Origin: Bacillota bacterium
GTDB lineage: Bacteria > Bacillota > Clostridia > Lachnospirales > Cellulosilyticaceae
NCBI GenBank assembly: GCA_023436395.1
Contig: JAEZJJ010000056.1
Location: 1-53,982, forward strand
Direction of reading: 5' to 3'
Length of the DNA: 53,982 nt
Positions 33,874-43,185 of this stretch are shown piece by piece (the stretch's first letter is position 1; each line of letters opens with the position of its first letter). Position numbers and translations under genes: made by a program. The notes under the pieces were generated by a model. It had not been told where the DNA came from. It made no database searches and saw nothing but the letters and a program-made list of their open reading frames with translations.

Positions 33874-34494
33874 TTATGATACAAGCAATTTATAAATCGG
33901 TACTAATTCAAAAAAAGTATCCTTTGATGTTTGTTCAAGACTTTCCAAATGATTTTCAGGAATTATTTTTTGAAAATAAATACTTCTATAGTTATAGATT
34001 TCTCCTAATAATCCCTCGTAATTCGATGTAAACCTTTTTTTATATTGTTCTCCTATTATTTGTATATCCTTATCTAACAGCACTTTTTCTATCACATCAG
34101 AAAAGCCTTGAGCATTATCATCAATTTTCATTCTTAAATCTCTCATTTGCGCCGGAGTTGCAGAATAATATCCCATACCTATCCTAATTCCATAGGGTGA
34201 AAACTCAATAAAAAAAGCTGGACCCAGATTTACATTTGATTGAAATGTTATCCATAAGTTATCTCTTAAATAAGGTTTATATCCAAATCTTTGGTCATTA
34301 TAAGGTCTTGAAATACTTTTTTTGGGGTTTATATCTATATCCACTTTCTCATATAAGCTATTTCCTACTGCAAAATACAAATCACTTAAAACCATATGTA
34401 TCTGTCTAAATATCTCTTTTTGTTGGATATACCACTCTTTAGAATTATTTTTTTGAACATCTCTTAAAATAGCTACTATATCAGAGTACTCCAT
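33874..34494 (-). CDS. DUF2461 family protein
   Basis: The 206-residue protein follows the DUF2461 plan: NNSKEWYIQQKEIF near the start, the conserved ISRPYNDQRFGYKPYL block (family: R-x-x-R-D-x-R-F-S), FFIEFSPYGIRIGMGYY, and a C-terminal helix pair. The biochemical role of the family is not established. GTGGAGGAATAAATT precedes the ATG. It lies 36 bp after the PPOX gene, so they may be co-transcribed. Confidence 0.75.
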   Translation of the reverse strand: MEYSDIVAILRDVQKNNSKEWYIQQKEIFRQIHMVLSDLYFAVGNSLYEKVDIDINPKKSISRPYNDQRFGYKPYLRDNLWITFQSNVNLGPAFFIEFSPYGIRIGMGYYSATPAQMRDLRMKIDDNAQGFSDVIEKVLLDKDIQIIGEQYKKRFTSNYEGLLGEIYNYRSIYFQKIIPENHLESLEQTSKDTFFELVPIYKLLVS

Positions 34495-34530
34495 AATTTA
34501 TTCCTCCACTTCTTATGGCTTTAACACTTT

Positions 34531-34968
34531 CTATTCTAACTCACTAATGTCAAAATCCATATTCATTAAACCGTGATAATAGTTCCCTTTCTCCGCTACA
34601 AATTTACATACACAATAATCTGGGTCATCTACTCCCTGTGAATAATACATAATATCTCCGTCTTCCCAAATTAAAGCTTTAGTTTCATGGTCAGTACATA
34701 TCTCTATATGCCCAAGCAACATTACTCCTTTATATGATGGTTCATCACAATAATAAATACTACACTTATCATTTCTCAAGAATTGCTGTATCCGCTTACT
34801 CGAATAATTTGTAGACATATAATGGCAAGTCACTCCCTCCTGCATGCGTGCAATCATCGCTTTTATGTTGGGATATCCCTTTTCATCCATTGATGCTACA
34901 AACACATTCGAAGCATTGGCAATTACCGCTTTAATCTCTTCTTTTTTTGTGATCAACCACCACTTCAA
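34531..34968 (-). pseudogene. PPOX-fold flavoprotein gene, 5' end split by IS200/IS605
   Basis: The body (VFVASMDEKGYPNIKAMIAR, STNYSSKRIQQFLRNDK, GVMLLGHIEI) is a normal general-stress-type pyridoxamine-phosphate-oxidase fold of about 140 residues. The open frame starts at a TTG inside the right-end hairpin of the IS at 34951. On the far side of the element, ATGACAAACATT (start at 35631 on the minus strand, AGGT upstream) would join ATCACAAAAAAAGAA to give MTNI-ITKKEEIKAV. The IS thus sits about four codons into the gene. Restart from the TTG could still give a nearly complete protein. Confidence 0.65.
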
Positions 34969-35086
34969 GTGGTGGTTTAATTTCGGCCCCTCCAGGGCTC
35001 ATTACTTACTTACTTACTTACGCCTAAAGGCGTGTTTCACAGTGCCATTATGACTTACAGCCTCTTAAAGAGGCCCTCTGCTACTT

Positions 35087-35497
35087 TTAGCCTTGTAACT
35101 TATCAGTTTCTTCTTGTTGTTTTATATACTCTACTATTGTTGCCTCATTAACATTACCTACTGTTGCAACATAGTATCCTCTCGCCCAAAAGTTTCTTTT
35201 CCACTTAGTTACATACTCTGGATGCCTGTCAAAAATTTGTAGGCTACTTTTTCCTTTTAGAAATCCCATAAACTCAGATACACTTAATTTTGGTGGAATG
35301 CTCACATACATATGAATATGATCTTTACATATACTTCCTGATATTAATGTCACTTGTTTCATTTCACATAACTTGCGTAATATCTCTCCTAAAACTTTTT
35401 TCACTTCACCATACATTATCCTTCTACGATATTGAGGAATGAAAACGATATGATAGGTGCAATTCCACCTTGTGTGTGATAAACTTAAATTGTCCAT
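35087..35497 (-). CDS. tnpA: IS200/IS605 transposase TnpA (Y1 HUH)
   Basis: A 136-residue single-strand transposase. The HUH pair is seen in K-D-H-I-H-M and the catalytic Tyr in the C-terminal helix around NFWARGYYVATVG..YIKQQ. Length and ends fit an intact enzyme. Its ribosome site (GGAGGC) is buried in a perfect 12-bp stem (35505-35516 with 35548-35559), the translational brake known from IS200. Confidence 0.9.
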   Translation of the reverse strand: MDNLSLSHTRWNCTYHIVFIPQYRRRIMYGEVKKVLGEILRKLCEMKQVTLISGSICKDHIHMYVSIPPKLSVSEFMGFLKGKSSLQIFDRHPEYVTKWKRNFWARGYYVATVGNVNEATIVEYIKQQEETDKLQG

Positions 35498-35504
35498 TTG
35501 GACC

Positions 35505-35559
35505 GCCTCCTATGATTTGATATGGCCTGCGAAACCAATATCATTCTATCATAGGAGGC
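35505..35559 (-). promoter_or_regulatory. Hairpin masking the tnpA ribosome site
   Basis: GCCTCCTATGAT pairs with ATCATAGGAGGC. The AGGAGG ribosome site of tnpA is on one arm, so translation is blocked when the mRNA is folded. This matches the known 5' UTR control of IS200. Confidence 0.75.
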
Positions 35560-35712
35560 TTTTAATATTCGATGTATCGCTACTGCTTATTCCATTCTCC
35601 CCAACTCAGCTGGGGGATTAATGTTTGTCATTTACTACCTGAACACAAACCTATCATATCTCCCGTTCTACCTACTCTATATTTAATCCTAAAAGTTCTA
35701 GGACACTTGAAA

Positions 35713-36843
35713 TTATCTGACCTCTTCTTCTATATTACTATTTTCATGTGTTATTTTCTGTTTACTGTTCAAACATTCTAATGTAGTAACAACTCCATTC
35801 CAATCAATTTTCTCAAAAAATTTATCACTAGAAATTTCACTATCTAAACTACATAAGAATGAATCTATCCAACTATAATATCTCCATTTTCTCAGTGAAA
35901 AAATAAATAGCCAATTAAATCTTACCGTTATATTAACCCCTACCTTATATACTATATTATTCAACCAATTATTGTCATCTAAATAATACTCTCTAAACCC
36001 CCATGGTAAGTTTGTTGATGTACCATCGAACCTTACTTCAATATCCATAGTAAATCTATTAGTATTGACCTGTATATGATTATCAGAACTTCTTTTTATT
36101 GTACTCTTCTTAGGTAGCACCAATTCAAATTGTTCATATATCGCATCTCCACTTCCAGAAGCAAAAACACAGCTCAAACCACTATCTTTCTCTATATGCT
36201 CTACAAAACATGGTCTTTCCTCCATAGGTTTTGAAAAAAGTTCTAAAAATCTATTGCTTAATAGTACATCTGGTATCTCATTTCTCTGAAATGTTTGTAA
36301 CTCACCTTCTTTAAACTCATCATTATTGAAATAATCTGTTAAGTGTATAGATAATTTATTTAGTATGTAGTATTCTACCACCTCTAAAAGTAACTTAGCG
36401 GACTTTGGATTTCTCTTATAAGCTTTTTTCTTTTTTTTATCAAACTTATAGAAGTTGTCAAGAGTATCTGATTCCCACATACTCTTTAATGCTGGATTCT
36501 CATAAAATGCTGATTTTAAATTCTCAAAAAGTTGATTTGCAAAATCATATCTCGGTATTTCAATCACCTTTTTTGTATCCTTATTATAAACAAAAAAAGC
36601 ATTATAAGTCTGCATTTTCTTCCCATTGCCCTTATATCTAATAACCAAGTACGTTATTGCTATTAGGCATACTCCTATGCCAATTAATATTCCAACTAAA
36701 GGATTAAAGTTTTCTAGGATTGTAATACTACTTGCCACAATCCCCACCCCAAATGCTAATAATATTGCAACCATAAGTATTTCTAGAAAATCATCTCGCC
36801 CAATCAATATGCCTTTTACTGGTTTCTCATTCCCTTTTTCCAC
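35713..36843 (-). CDS. Two-helix membrane protein of unknown function
   Basis: A 376-residue protein with a short cytosolic tail, two adjacent membrane helices (about 19-41 and 47-68), then roughly 300 soluble residues, Lys-rich around 135-150 and with several Trp/Tyr-rich strands near the C-terminus (GFREYYLDDNNWLNN, FSLRKWRYYSWIDSFL). No family was recognised. The start is GTG at 36843 with AGGTGG eight bases upstream. Neighbours are an IS200 element and a gene-poor region, so this is accessory territory. A two-helix membrane anchor plus cytosolic domain also occurs in some defence effectors, but no effector motif is visible here. Confidence 0.6.
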   Translation of the reverse strand: MEKGNEKPVKGILIGRDDFLEILMVAILLAFGVGIVASSITILENFNPLVGILIGIGVCLIAITYLVIRYKGNGKKMQTYNAFFVYNKDTKKVIEIPRYDFANQLFENLKSAFYENPALKSMWESDTLDNFYKFDKKKKKAYKRNPKSAKLLLEVVEYYILNKLSIHLTDYFNNDEFKEGELQTFQRNEIPDVLLSNRFLELFSKPMEERPCFVEHIEKDSGLSCVFASGSGDAIYEQFELVLPKKSTIKRSSDNHIQVNTNRFTMDIEVRFDGTSTNLPWGFREYYLDDNNWLNNIVYKVGVNITVRFNWLFIFSLRKWRYYSWIDSFLCSLDSEISSDKFFEKIDWNGVVTTLECLNSKQKITHENSNIEEEVR

Positions 36844-37551
36844 CTACTATGCCACCTTTCTCCTCATTCATTAGTATCCTTGTAGTTATATTATTAATAT
36901 CACTCAAAATATTTGTTAATTCAAAATAATCTATAAATTATTTTAACATACACTATTTTTTTTATCAAATTTATTATCTCTTCCTTCATACCCCATTAAC
37001 ATGGATCTATATTAAATAAGCGGACTTGTTTTGATATTATAAATTATACTAAAGCAGGGGACAAAAGGAGGCTCCCATATGGCAACTAAACAAATAAAAG
37101 ATATGCAAAAGAAAGTTCATTTTTATTAATAGAACTAGATATGTGCAATAATGCCTATTTATATATTTACTTAGGTAGTCACAATCTTACATAATTAGTG
37201 TATCATTTATAAACTACCTCCTTCTTCTAAAAAGAAACCCTTAATAAATACTCATAATAAAAGGCTACTTACTCAGATTTATTTTTCTAAGAAGTATCTT
37301 GCCTTAATAAAACTCTACAACTTAATCTTATAACTTGCTACTAATAGTCTTTATCTTTTGAGTTACCTTATATGTGTATAAAAACAAAAATAGTAGTTAC
37401 GAGGAATCATATCTTTACCTTAGTCTGGAGATTACCATTTGATAATTATATTTAATTGAAAACCCTAAATTGCCTACCTTCTTCAACTACTTTGCCTTTG
37501 CTTACACGCCGTTATTCTATGATTTGCTTAAATCAGCATGCTTACTTCGAA
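36844..37551. other. Gene-poor region with a decayed short ORF
   Basis: The only coding trace is at 37079-37200 (plus strand). After AGGAGG, MATKQIKDMQKKVH runs to a stop in one frame and continues as FLLIELDMCNNAYLYIYLGS in the next, as if one base were lost. No family was recognised. The rest is AT-rich and apparently non-coding. Confidence 0.3.
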
Positions 37552-37727
37552 AGCCGTGCATCATATAGATTCCACTCCGTTCCATCTATATGATGGGCGC
37601 AGTAATACAGTTCGACTCCGCTTCGCTTCATCTCACTGTGTTACTGCGCCCTATGCGGACAGAAAAAAATAGATGTGATTGAGAGCGAGCTCTCATCACA
37701 TCTATTTTTTTCTGTCCGCGCACGGCT
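37552..37727. repeat. Three-arm cruciform after guaA (cruciform family, member C)
   Basis: The outer stem AGCCGTGC (37552-37559) pairs with GCACGGCT (37720-37727). Inside are three perfect arms: CATCATATAGAT with ATCTATATGATG (37559-37595), GGGCGCAGTAA with TTACTGCGCCC (37595-37651), and GCGGACAGAAAAAAATAGAT.. with its complement (37655-37719, 24 bp or longer). Loops hold CTCCGTT and GACTCCGCTTCGCTTC motifs. It begins 8 bp beyond the guaA stop and could also act as its terminator. Confidence 0.8.
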
Positions 37728-37734
37728 GTTAGTG

Positions 37735-39276
37735 TTACTCAAATTCAATCGTCGCAGGAGGCTTCCCTGTACAATCATACATGACACGGTTAACCCCTTT
37801 AACTTCATTTACAATTCTTGTTGTAACTTTTCCAAGAACTTCCCATGGTAAGTCAGCTGACTCTGCAGTCATAAAGTCGCTCGTTGTTACTGCTCTAAGT
37901 GCTACTGCGTAGTCATAGGTTCTTTCATCTCCCATTACGCCTACTGAACGCATATTTGTAAGGGCTGCGAAGTATTGCCCCAAGTTTTTGTCTACGCCTG
38001 CTTTTGCAATTTCTTCTCTGTAAATCCAGTCAGCCTCTTGTACAATGTGTACTTTTTCTGCTGTTACTTCACCAATAATTCTAATACCAAGACCTGGTCC
38101 CGGGAATGGTTGTCTAAACACGAGGTACTCTGGAATTCCAAGTTCAAGTCCAGCTTTACGTACTTCATCTTTAAATAAAAGGCGAAGGGGCTCAATAATT
38201 TCTTTAAAATCGACACAGTCTGGAAGTCCACCTACATTATGGTGTGATTTAATAACAGCTGATTTTCCAAGTCCGCTTTCGATAACATCTGGATAGATTG
38301 TTCCTTGTACTAGGAAGTCTACAGCACCAATTTTCTTAGCTTCTTCTTCAAATACACGGATGAATTCTTCACCAATGATTTTTCTTTTTGCTTCCGGTTC
38401 TTCCACACCATTAAGCTTACTGTAGAATCTTTCTTGTGCATTTACACGAATGAAGTTAAGATCGTAGGGGCCTTCTGGTCCGAATACTGCTTCTACTTCA
38501 TCTCCTTCATTCTTTCTTAATAAACCATGGTCCACAAATACACATGTCAGCTGTTTACCAATGGCTTTAGAAAGCATTACAGCTGCTACAGATGAATCTA
38601 CTCCCCCTGAAAGGGCACAAAGCACTTTACCATTCCCTACCTTTTCACGGAGTGCAGCTATAGTTGTTTCTACGAAGGAATCCATTTTCCAGTCACCCGC
38701 ACACTCACAGATGTTTTTCACAAAGTTAGAAAGCATAGTCATTCCTTCTTGTGTATGCATTACTTCTGGATGGAATTGTACGGCATAGAGACCTTGTTCT
38801 ACGTTTTCCATTGCTGCTACTGGGCAGACTGGTGTATGAGCTGTAATCTTGAAGTTATCTGGTGCCTTTTCAATATAATCTGTGTGGCTCATCCAACAAA
38901 TTGTTTTTGGTGAAACACCTTTAAATAATATTGAAGTTGTATCTACTTCTACTTCTGTCTTTCCATATTCACTAACTGGCGCAGTTGCTACTTTTCCCCC
39001 TAAAAGATGAGCTGTAAGCTGTGAGCCATAACAAATACCAAGTACAGGAATTCCAAGCTCAAATAATGCTTTATCACAAAGTAGTGAATCTTCACCATAT
39101 ACACTGTTTGGTCCACCTGTAATGATAATTCCCTTTGGATTCATCTCTTTTATTTTTTCTAAACTCATATTGTAAGGATGTATTTCACAATATACATTAC
39201 ACTCTCTCACCCGTCTTGCAATCAATTGGTTATATTGTCCACCAAAGTCAAGAACAATTATTAACTCATGGTTCAT
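37735..39276 (-). CDS. guaA: GMP synthase (glutamine-hydrolysing)
   Basis: The 513-residue enzyme aminates XMP to GMP using glutamine and ATP. The class I amidotransferase domain has GICYGSQ with catalytic Cys82 and H169-P-E171. The ATP-pyrophosphatase domain carries the PP-loop S-G-G-V-D-S-S (223-229). The C-terminal dimerisation domain ends in CTGKPPATIEFE, as is usual. GGAGGAAAAAGGC precedes the start. The guaB gene for the preceding step lies 143 bp upstream on the same strand, separated by a terminator. Confidence 0.98.
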   Translation of the reverse strand: MNHELIIVLDFGGQYNQLIARRVRECNVYCEIHPYNMSLEKIKEMNPKGIIITGGPNSVYGEDSLLCDKALFELGIPVLGICYGSQLTAHLLGGKVATAPVSEYGKTEVEVDTTSILFKGVSPKTICWMSHTDYIEKAPDNFKITAHTPVCPVAAMENVEQGLYAVQFHPEVMHTQEGMTMLSNFVKNICECAGDWKMDSFVETTIAALREKVGNGKVLCALSGGVDSSVAAVMLSKAIGKQLTCVFVDHGLLRKNEGDEVEAVFGPEGPYDLNFIRVNAQERFYSKLNGVEEPEAKRKIIGEEFIRVFEEEAKKIGAVDFLVQGTIYPDVIESGLGKSAVIKSHHNVGGLPDCVDFKEIIEPLRLLFKDEVRKAGLELGIPEYLVFRQPFPGPGLGIRIIGEVTAEKVHIVQEADWIYREEIAKAGVDKNLGQYFAALTNMRSVGVMGDERTYDYAVALRAVTTSDFMTAESADLPWEVLGKVTTRIVNEVKGVNRVMYDCTGKPPATIEFE

Positions 39277-39377
39277 GCCTTTTTCCTCCTCAATCCTTCT
39301 TCCACCTATTATAACACTATTATAATTCTAAATATATTTATTTTATTGTATTTAATATACGAATTATTTGATTAATC

Positions 39378-39410
39378 AAAGAAGGAAGTTGCTAGGCAAC
39401 CTCCCTCTTT
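39378..39410 (-). terminator. Terminator of guaB
   Basis: AAAGAAGGAAGTTGC pairs with GCAACCTCCCTCTTT across TAG. It lies 10 bp beyond the guaB stop. Confidence 0.75.
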
Positions 39411-39419
39411 ATATTTTGC

Positions 39420-40874
39420 TTAGAAATCTATACTATAGTTAGGAGCTTCTTTTGTAATATGTATATCATGTGGATGACTTTCTTTAAGTCCTGCACTTGT
39501 GATTTTAACAAAAGTTGCTTTTTCTTGTAACTCAGCAATAGTATGAGCACCTGCATAACCCATACCAGCACGAAGTCCTCCTACCATTTGGTAGATTGTA
39601 TCTGCTAATAGGCCCTTGTATGCAACACGTCCCTCTATACCTTCTGGGACTAATTTCTTACCATCTTCTTGGAAGTAACGATCTTTACTACCTTTCTCCA
39701 TAGCTGCAATTGACCCCATACCTCTGTATACTTTATATTTTCTACCTTGAAATAATTCAATTTCTCCTGGACTTTCTTCACAACCTGCAAGCATTGATCC
39801 CATCATACACGCACTTGCACCCATACCAATTGCTTTGACGATATCTCCTGAATATTTAATACCACCATCAGCAATAACAGGTACACCATAAGGTGCGGCT
39901 GCCAATGCACAATCTTCTACTGCTGTGATTTGTGGTACACCCACTCCTGCTACAACACGTGTTGTACAGATTGAACCTGGTCCAATCCCTACTTTAACAC
40001 AGTCTGCCCCTGCTTCAATAAGTGCTACTGTGGCTTCTGCTGTAGCAACATTTCCTGCAATAATTTGAAGCTCTGGGTATTTAGCTTTTACTTTCTTAAC
40101 AGCATCTAATACGCCTTGAGAATGTCCATGTGCTGTATCAATTGTGATAACGTCAACTTTAGATTTTACAAGAGCATCTACTCTGTCCATGATGTCCATT
40201 GTGACTCCTACTGCTGCTCCCGCTAAAAGACGACCTTGTTTGTCTTTTGCAGCATTAGGGTATATAATTGCTTTTTCAATATCTTTTATTGTAATAAGAC
40301 CTTTAAGATTGCCTTCTTCATCTACAAGAGGTAGTTTCTCAATACGGTGTTCAGCAAGTAATTTTTTTGCTTCTATAAGATTTGTACCTTCTGGGGCCGT
40401 TATAAGATTTTCACTTGTCATCACTTCTTTAATTTTACGGTTATAATCTGTTTCAAAACGTAAATCACGGTTGGTTAAGATCCCAACAAGTTTTGTGCCT
40501 TCTGTAATAGGTACACCTGAAATTCTATATTTAGCCATTAATTCATTTGCTTCATATACAAAGTGTTCTGGAGAAAGTGAGAATGGATCTGTGATAACAC
40601 CATTTTCCGAACGTTTTACCTTATCTACTTCCTCTGCTTGCTCCAAAATAGACATATTCTTATGAATAATGCCGATACCACCTTGACGTGCTATAGCAAC
40701 TGCCATTCTAGCTTCTGTTACTGTATCCATGCCCGCACTGATAAAAGGGATATTTAATGTAATAGTCTTTGTAAGTTTTGTGCTTAATGATACTTCTTTG
40801 GGTAATACATTAGAATAGTTAGGTACGAGTAGGATATCATCAAAGGTGATTCCTTCTTTTAAAATCTTAGACAT
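39420..40874 (-). CDS. guaB: Inosine-5'-monophosphate dehydrogenase
   Basis: The 484-residue NAD-dependent enzyme oxidises IMP to XMP, the committed step to guanine nucleotides. It is a TIM barrel interrupted by two CBS domains (about 95-205). The active-site loop G-P-G-S-I-C-T-T-R carries Cys303. The flap (MGSIAAMEKGSKDRYFQ) and the Arg-Tyr region are complete. AGGAGGCCAATCA precedes the ATG. A likely promoter is at 40959-40988. Confidence 0.98.
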   Translation of the reverse strand: MSKILKEGITFDDILLVPNYSNVLPKEVSLSTKLTKTITLNIPFISAGMDTVTEARMAVAIARQGGIGIIHKNMSILEQAEEVDKVKRSENGVITDPFSLSPEHFVYEANELMAKYRISGVPITEGTKLVGILTNRDLRFETDYNRKIKEVMTSENLITAPEGTNLIEAKKLLAEHRIEKLPLVDEEGNLKGLITIKDIEKAIIYPNAAKDKQGRLLAGAAVGVTMDIMDRVDALVKSKVDVITIDTAHGHSQGVLDAVKKVKAKYPELQIIAGNVATAEATVALIEAGADCVKVGIGPGSICTTRVVAGVGVPQITAVEDCALAAAPYGVPVIADGGIKYSGDIVKAIGMGASACMMGSMLAGCEESPGEIELFQGRKYKVYRGMGSIAAMEKGSKDRYFQEDGKKLVPEGIEGRVAYKGLLADTIYQMVGGLRAGMGYAGAHTIAELQEKATFVKITSAGLKESHPHDIHITKEAPNYSIDF

Positions 40875-40958
40875 TGATTGGCCTCCTAAAGTTGTGCTAA
40901 TAGTTTTTATTGAATAATAAAAACTGTAACGTTAAAATAATATTGGTATATTTTGTAC

Positions 40959-40988
40959 ACTTTATCATATTTTTTTAGGTATTGTCAA
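40959..40988 (-). promoter_or_regulatory. Probable sigma-A promoter of guaB
   Basis: On the minus strand TTGACA (40983-40988) and TAAAGT (40959-40964) are 18 bp apart. The -35 is perfect; the -10 is weak. No purine-riboswitch aptamer was recognised between here and the start. Bases 40989-41290 show no gene. Confidence 0.45.
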
Positions 40989-41294
40989 GTTGTGACGGAC
41001 ATCCTTTTTAACCTTGTTCATTATGCTTATTTATCCTTAAAATATGAATACCCTATTGTAGAAAAATCTTCTTATTTCCCTATTTAATAAGCACAATTGC
41101 CCTACTAATCATCTTTATCTAATTATTTTAGTAGTACTTATTTTTTATTGCCTCCTTAGCTTGTCTCTATATTTTTATTAATACATACCTCTAAGTCATT
41201 ATTTAACTTCTCTTATTTTATGTTTTTGTCCTTATCACACAAACATTTGTATTATTTATTTAGAATATATCAAAAAACTTTTTAATCAATAAAA

Positions 41295-41360
41295 AAGAGA
41301 CTTGCTACTTTTGAATCTAGAGCTTCTATATAGCCTAGGTTCGTATAGCAAAAGTCTCTT
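41295..41360 (-). terminator. Terminator of the DUF6106-like gene
   Basis: AAGAGACTTGCTA pairs with TAGCAAAAGTCTCTT around a long loop. On the minus strand T residues follow. It lies 15 bp beyond the stop. Confidence 0.6.
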
Positions 41361-41374
41361 CCATTATGTTACGC

Positions 41375-41887
41375 CTATATTTTCTTAAATACTTTGTTAG
41401 GTGCCTGTCTAAATAAATCATTTACCAGGCCTTCATTAGGTGAAAATATGATCTTACATGCACCTTTTGAAGGAGATTGAGTCATAATGACATATGTATT
41501 TTCATCATTGGAATTATCACTTGCATTAATTACCTTATAAGACTTGTGTAACTCAGCTTGATGACGCTCATCTTTAGCATTTGCCATAATTTCTATCTTC
41601 TTCATATCAATTGTTATGATTCTTTTACGTCTTGAACGATTATAAATAACATCAATGTCTAATTCATTATTTGTTAAAATGTATTCATATTCTCTGCTAA
41701 ATCTCGAAAATAAAACACCTGTACCAAATACCACACCTAAAATGACGATTGGTCCTAAAAACTCTCCTCCAAGGACAAGTGCAAGCCATATTAAAATAAT
41801 AGCCCCTAAAATTAATCCAATTTGTGCTAGGACATCTATAGGTGATTTTTTTTGCTTAATAAGATACTCTTTAAATACTTCTGACAT
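41375..41887 (-). CDS. Small two-helix membrane protein (DUF6106-like)
   Basis: The 170-residue protein has a short cytosolic N-terminus, two hydrophobic helices (about 20-40 and 43-62), and a cytosolic domain beginning SREYEYILTNNELDIDVIYNR and ending NDLFRQAPNKVFKKI. The pattern is that of a small clostridial membrane family (DUF6106-like, with a PH-like cytosolic part). Function is unknown. It is monocistronic. Confidence 0.65.
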   Translation of the reverse strand: MSEVFKEYLIKQKKSPIDVLAQIGLILGAIILIWLALVLGGEFLGPIVILGVVFGTGVLFSRFSREYEYILTNNELDIDVIYNRSRRKRIITIDMKKIEIMANAKDERHQAELHKSYKVINASDNSNDENTYVIMTQSPSKGACKIIFSPNEGLVNDLFRQAPNKVFKKI

Positions 41888-42220
41888 TTTTTTCTACCCT
41901 TTCCTCTCTTATCTCTAATTCCCTATAATAAAAATACTATAAAATACTAACTTTTTCAATATTTACTGATAGTCTTTTTATACTTATAATGTTATTTGTA
42001 TCTGTAATAATTTAATAACTTGTTTACATAGACTATTATAAACTATAGATATATAAAAATTATAAATAGATTTCTAATTTATACTAGAATTTCAATACTA
42101 TTTAAACTTTAGAAATCCTGTTCTAAAAATATAGTATATCTCTCTACTTGTTGTATAATGAAAAATAATACAGATACTAATCTTTAGATTCATTATTTCT
42201 TATAGGAGGCGATTTATAAA

Positions 42221-43063
42221 GTGGATTTATTATTTGCATTAAAAGCAGCTATACTAGGTATTGTAGAAGGACTTACAGAATTTTTACCTGTATCTTCTAC
42301 TGGACATCTTATTATCTTTGATAATTTACTGAAATTCTCAGATAATCAAGCTTTCTCTAATATGTTTATTATGGTTATTCAACTAGGTGCCATTTTAGCT
42401 GTACTTGTTCTTTATCGTAAAAAGATTTGGGATACTATTGTTCATCTGTTTCCAAGTCAAAAGATTTCTTTTGAAAAGAGTGGTCTTTATTTTTGGCTTA
42501 TGATTGCCATCTCTTGTGTTCCTGCTGCAGCCATAGGTATTCCTTTTGATGATTTAATTGAGGAAAAGCTCTTTAACCCTATTGTGGTAGCTTGTGCCTT
42601 ATTTGTAGGCGGACTTTGGATGATGTATGCTGAAAGTAAACTCCGTGGCAACCAAACTACTTCTCTATCTGCTACTAAAATTACTGCTAAAATGGCCATC
42701 ATCGTAGGTGTCTTTCAAGTACTTTCCATTATCCCTGGTATGTCACGTAGTGCTTCAACGATCATTGGTGGTTGGGTAGCTGGCTTTTCAACTGTAGCAG
42801 CTGCTGAGTACTCTTTCTTCTTAGCTATACCAGTTATGTTTGGCCAAGCTCTTTTAAATATCCTCAAGGCACAAGGAACTCTTTTAGCTACTGAATGGAT
42901 AGCTTTAGGCATTGGTTTTTCAGTTTCATTTATCGTTGCCTTAGGTGTTATTGGTTCTTTTATTTCTTACTTGCAAAAGAAACCAATGAAGGTATTTGCG
43001 ATTTACCGTATTATCTTTGCCTTTGCTGTTCTTGGGTTTGGTATGTTAGGACTTTTCAAATAA
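42221..43063 (+). CDS. uppP: Undecaprenyl-diphosphatase (BacA/UppP)
   Basis: The 280-residue membrane enzyme removes one phosphate from undecaprenyl diphosphate, recycling the carrier for wall synthesis and giving bacitracin tolerance. It has both signatures: GIVEGLTEFLPVSSTGHL near the start and PGMSRSASTIIGGWVAG in the middle. It starts at GTG with TAGGAGGCG upstream. The region 41888-42220 in front has a TATAAT-like box near 42152 but no gene. Confidence 0.96.
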   Translation: MDLLFALKAAILGIVEGLTEFLPVSSTGHLIIFDNLLKFSDNQAFSNMFIMVIQLGAILAVLVLYRKKIWDTIVHLFPSQKISFEKSGLYFWLMIAISCVPAAAIGIPFDDLIEEKLFNPIVVACALFVGGLWMMYAESKLRGNQTTSLSATKITAKMAIIVGVFQVLSIIPGMSRSASTIIGGWVAGFSTVAAAEYSFFLAIPVMFGQALLNILKAQGTLLATEWIALGIGFSVSFIVALGVIGSFISYLQKKPMKVFAIYRIIFAFAVLGFGMLGLFK

Positions 43064-43091
43064 AAAATATCTAATATTTGGTATAAAAATA

Positions 43092-43140
43092 CCACATAAG
43101 TAACTTATCGCATATGATAAGTCTCTTATGTGGCCTTTTT
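43092..43140 (+). terminator. Terminator of uppP
   Basis: CCACATAAG pairs with CTTATGTGG, with an inner ACTTATC/GATAAGT stem, followed by CCTTTTT. Confidence 0.8.
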
Positions 43141-43185
43141 ATAATATCCCATTATACTCAAATCGATGAGTGTATGAACTGTATG

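Larger units (their letters stand above)
34951..35625 (-). mobile_element. IS200/IS605-family insertion sequence (TnpA only)
   Basis: About 675 bp with one gene, tnpA, and no tnpB. The right end is a perfect hairpin AACCACCACTTCAAGTGGTG.. (34955-34977) and the left end a hairpin CCCCAACTCAGCTGGGG (35599-35615). These elements insert as single strands without target duplication and carry imperfect end hairpins in place of inverted repeats. Boundaries are estimated to within a few bases. Further small hairpins (CGCCTAAAGGCG, GCCTCTTAAAGAGGC) lie between tnpA and the right end. Confidence 0.8.

Noticed and set aside
40875..41000. Guanine riboswitch or purine operator upstream of guaB
   Set aside because: No aptamer core or dyad was seen; only a plausible sigma-A promoter could be supported.
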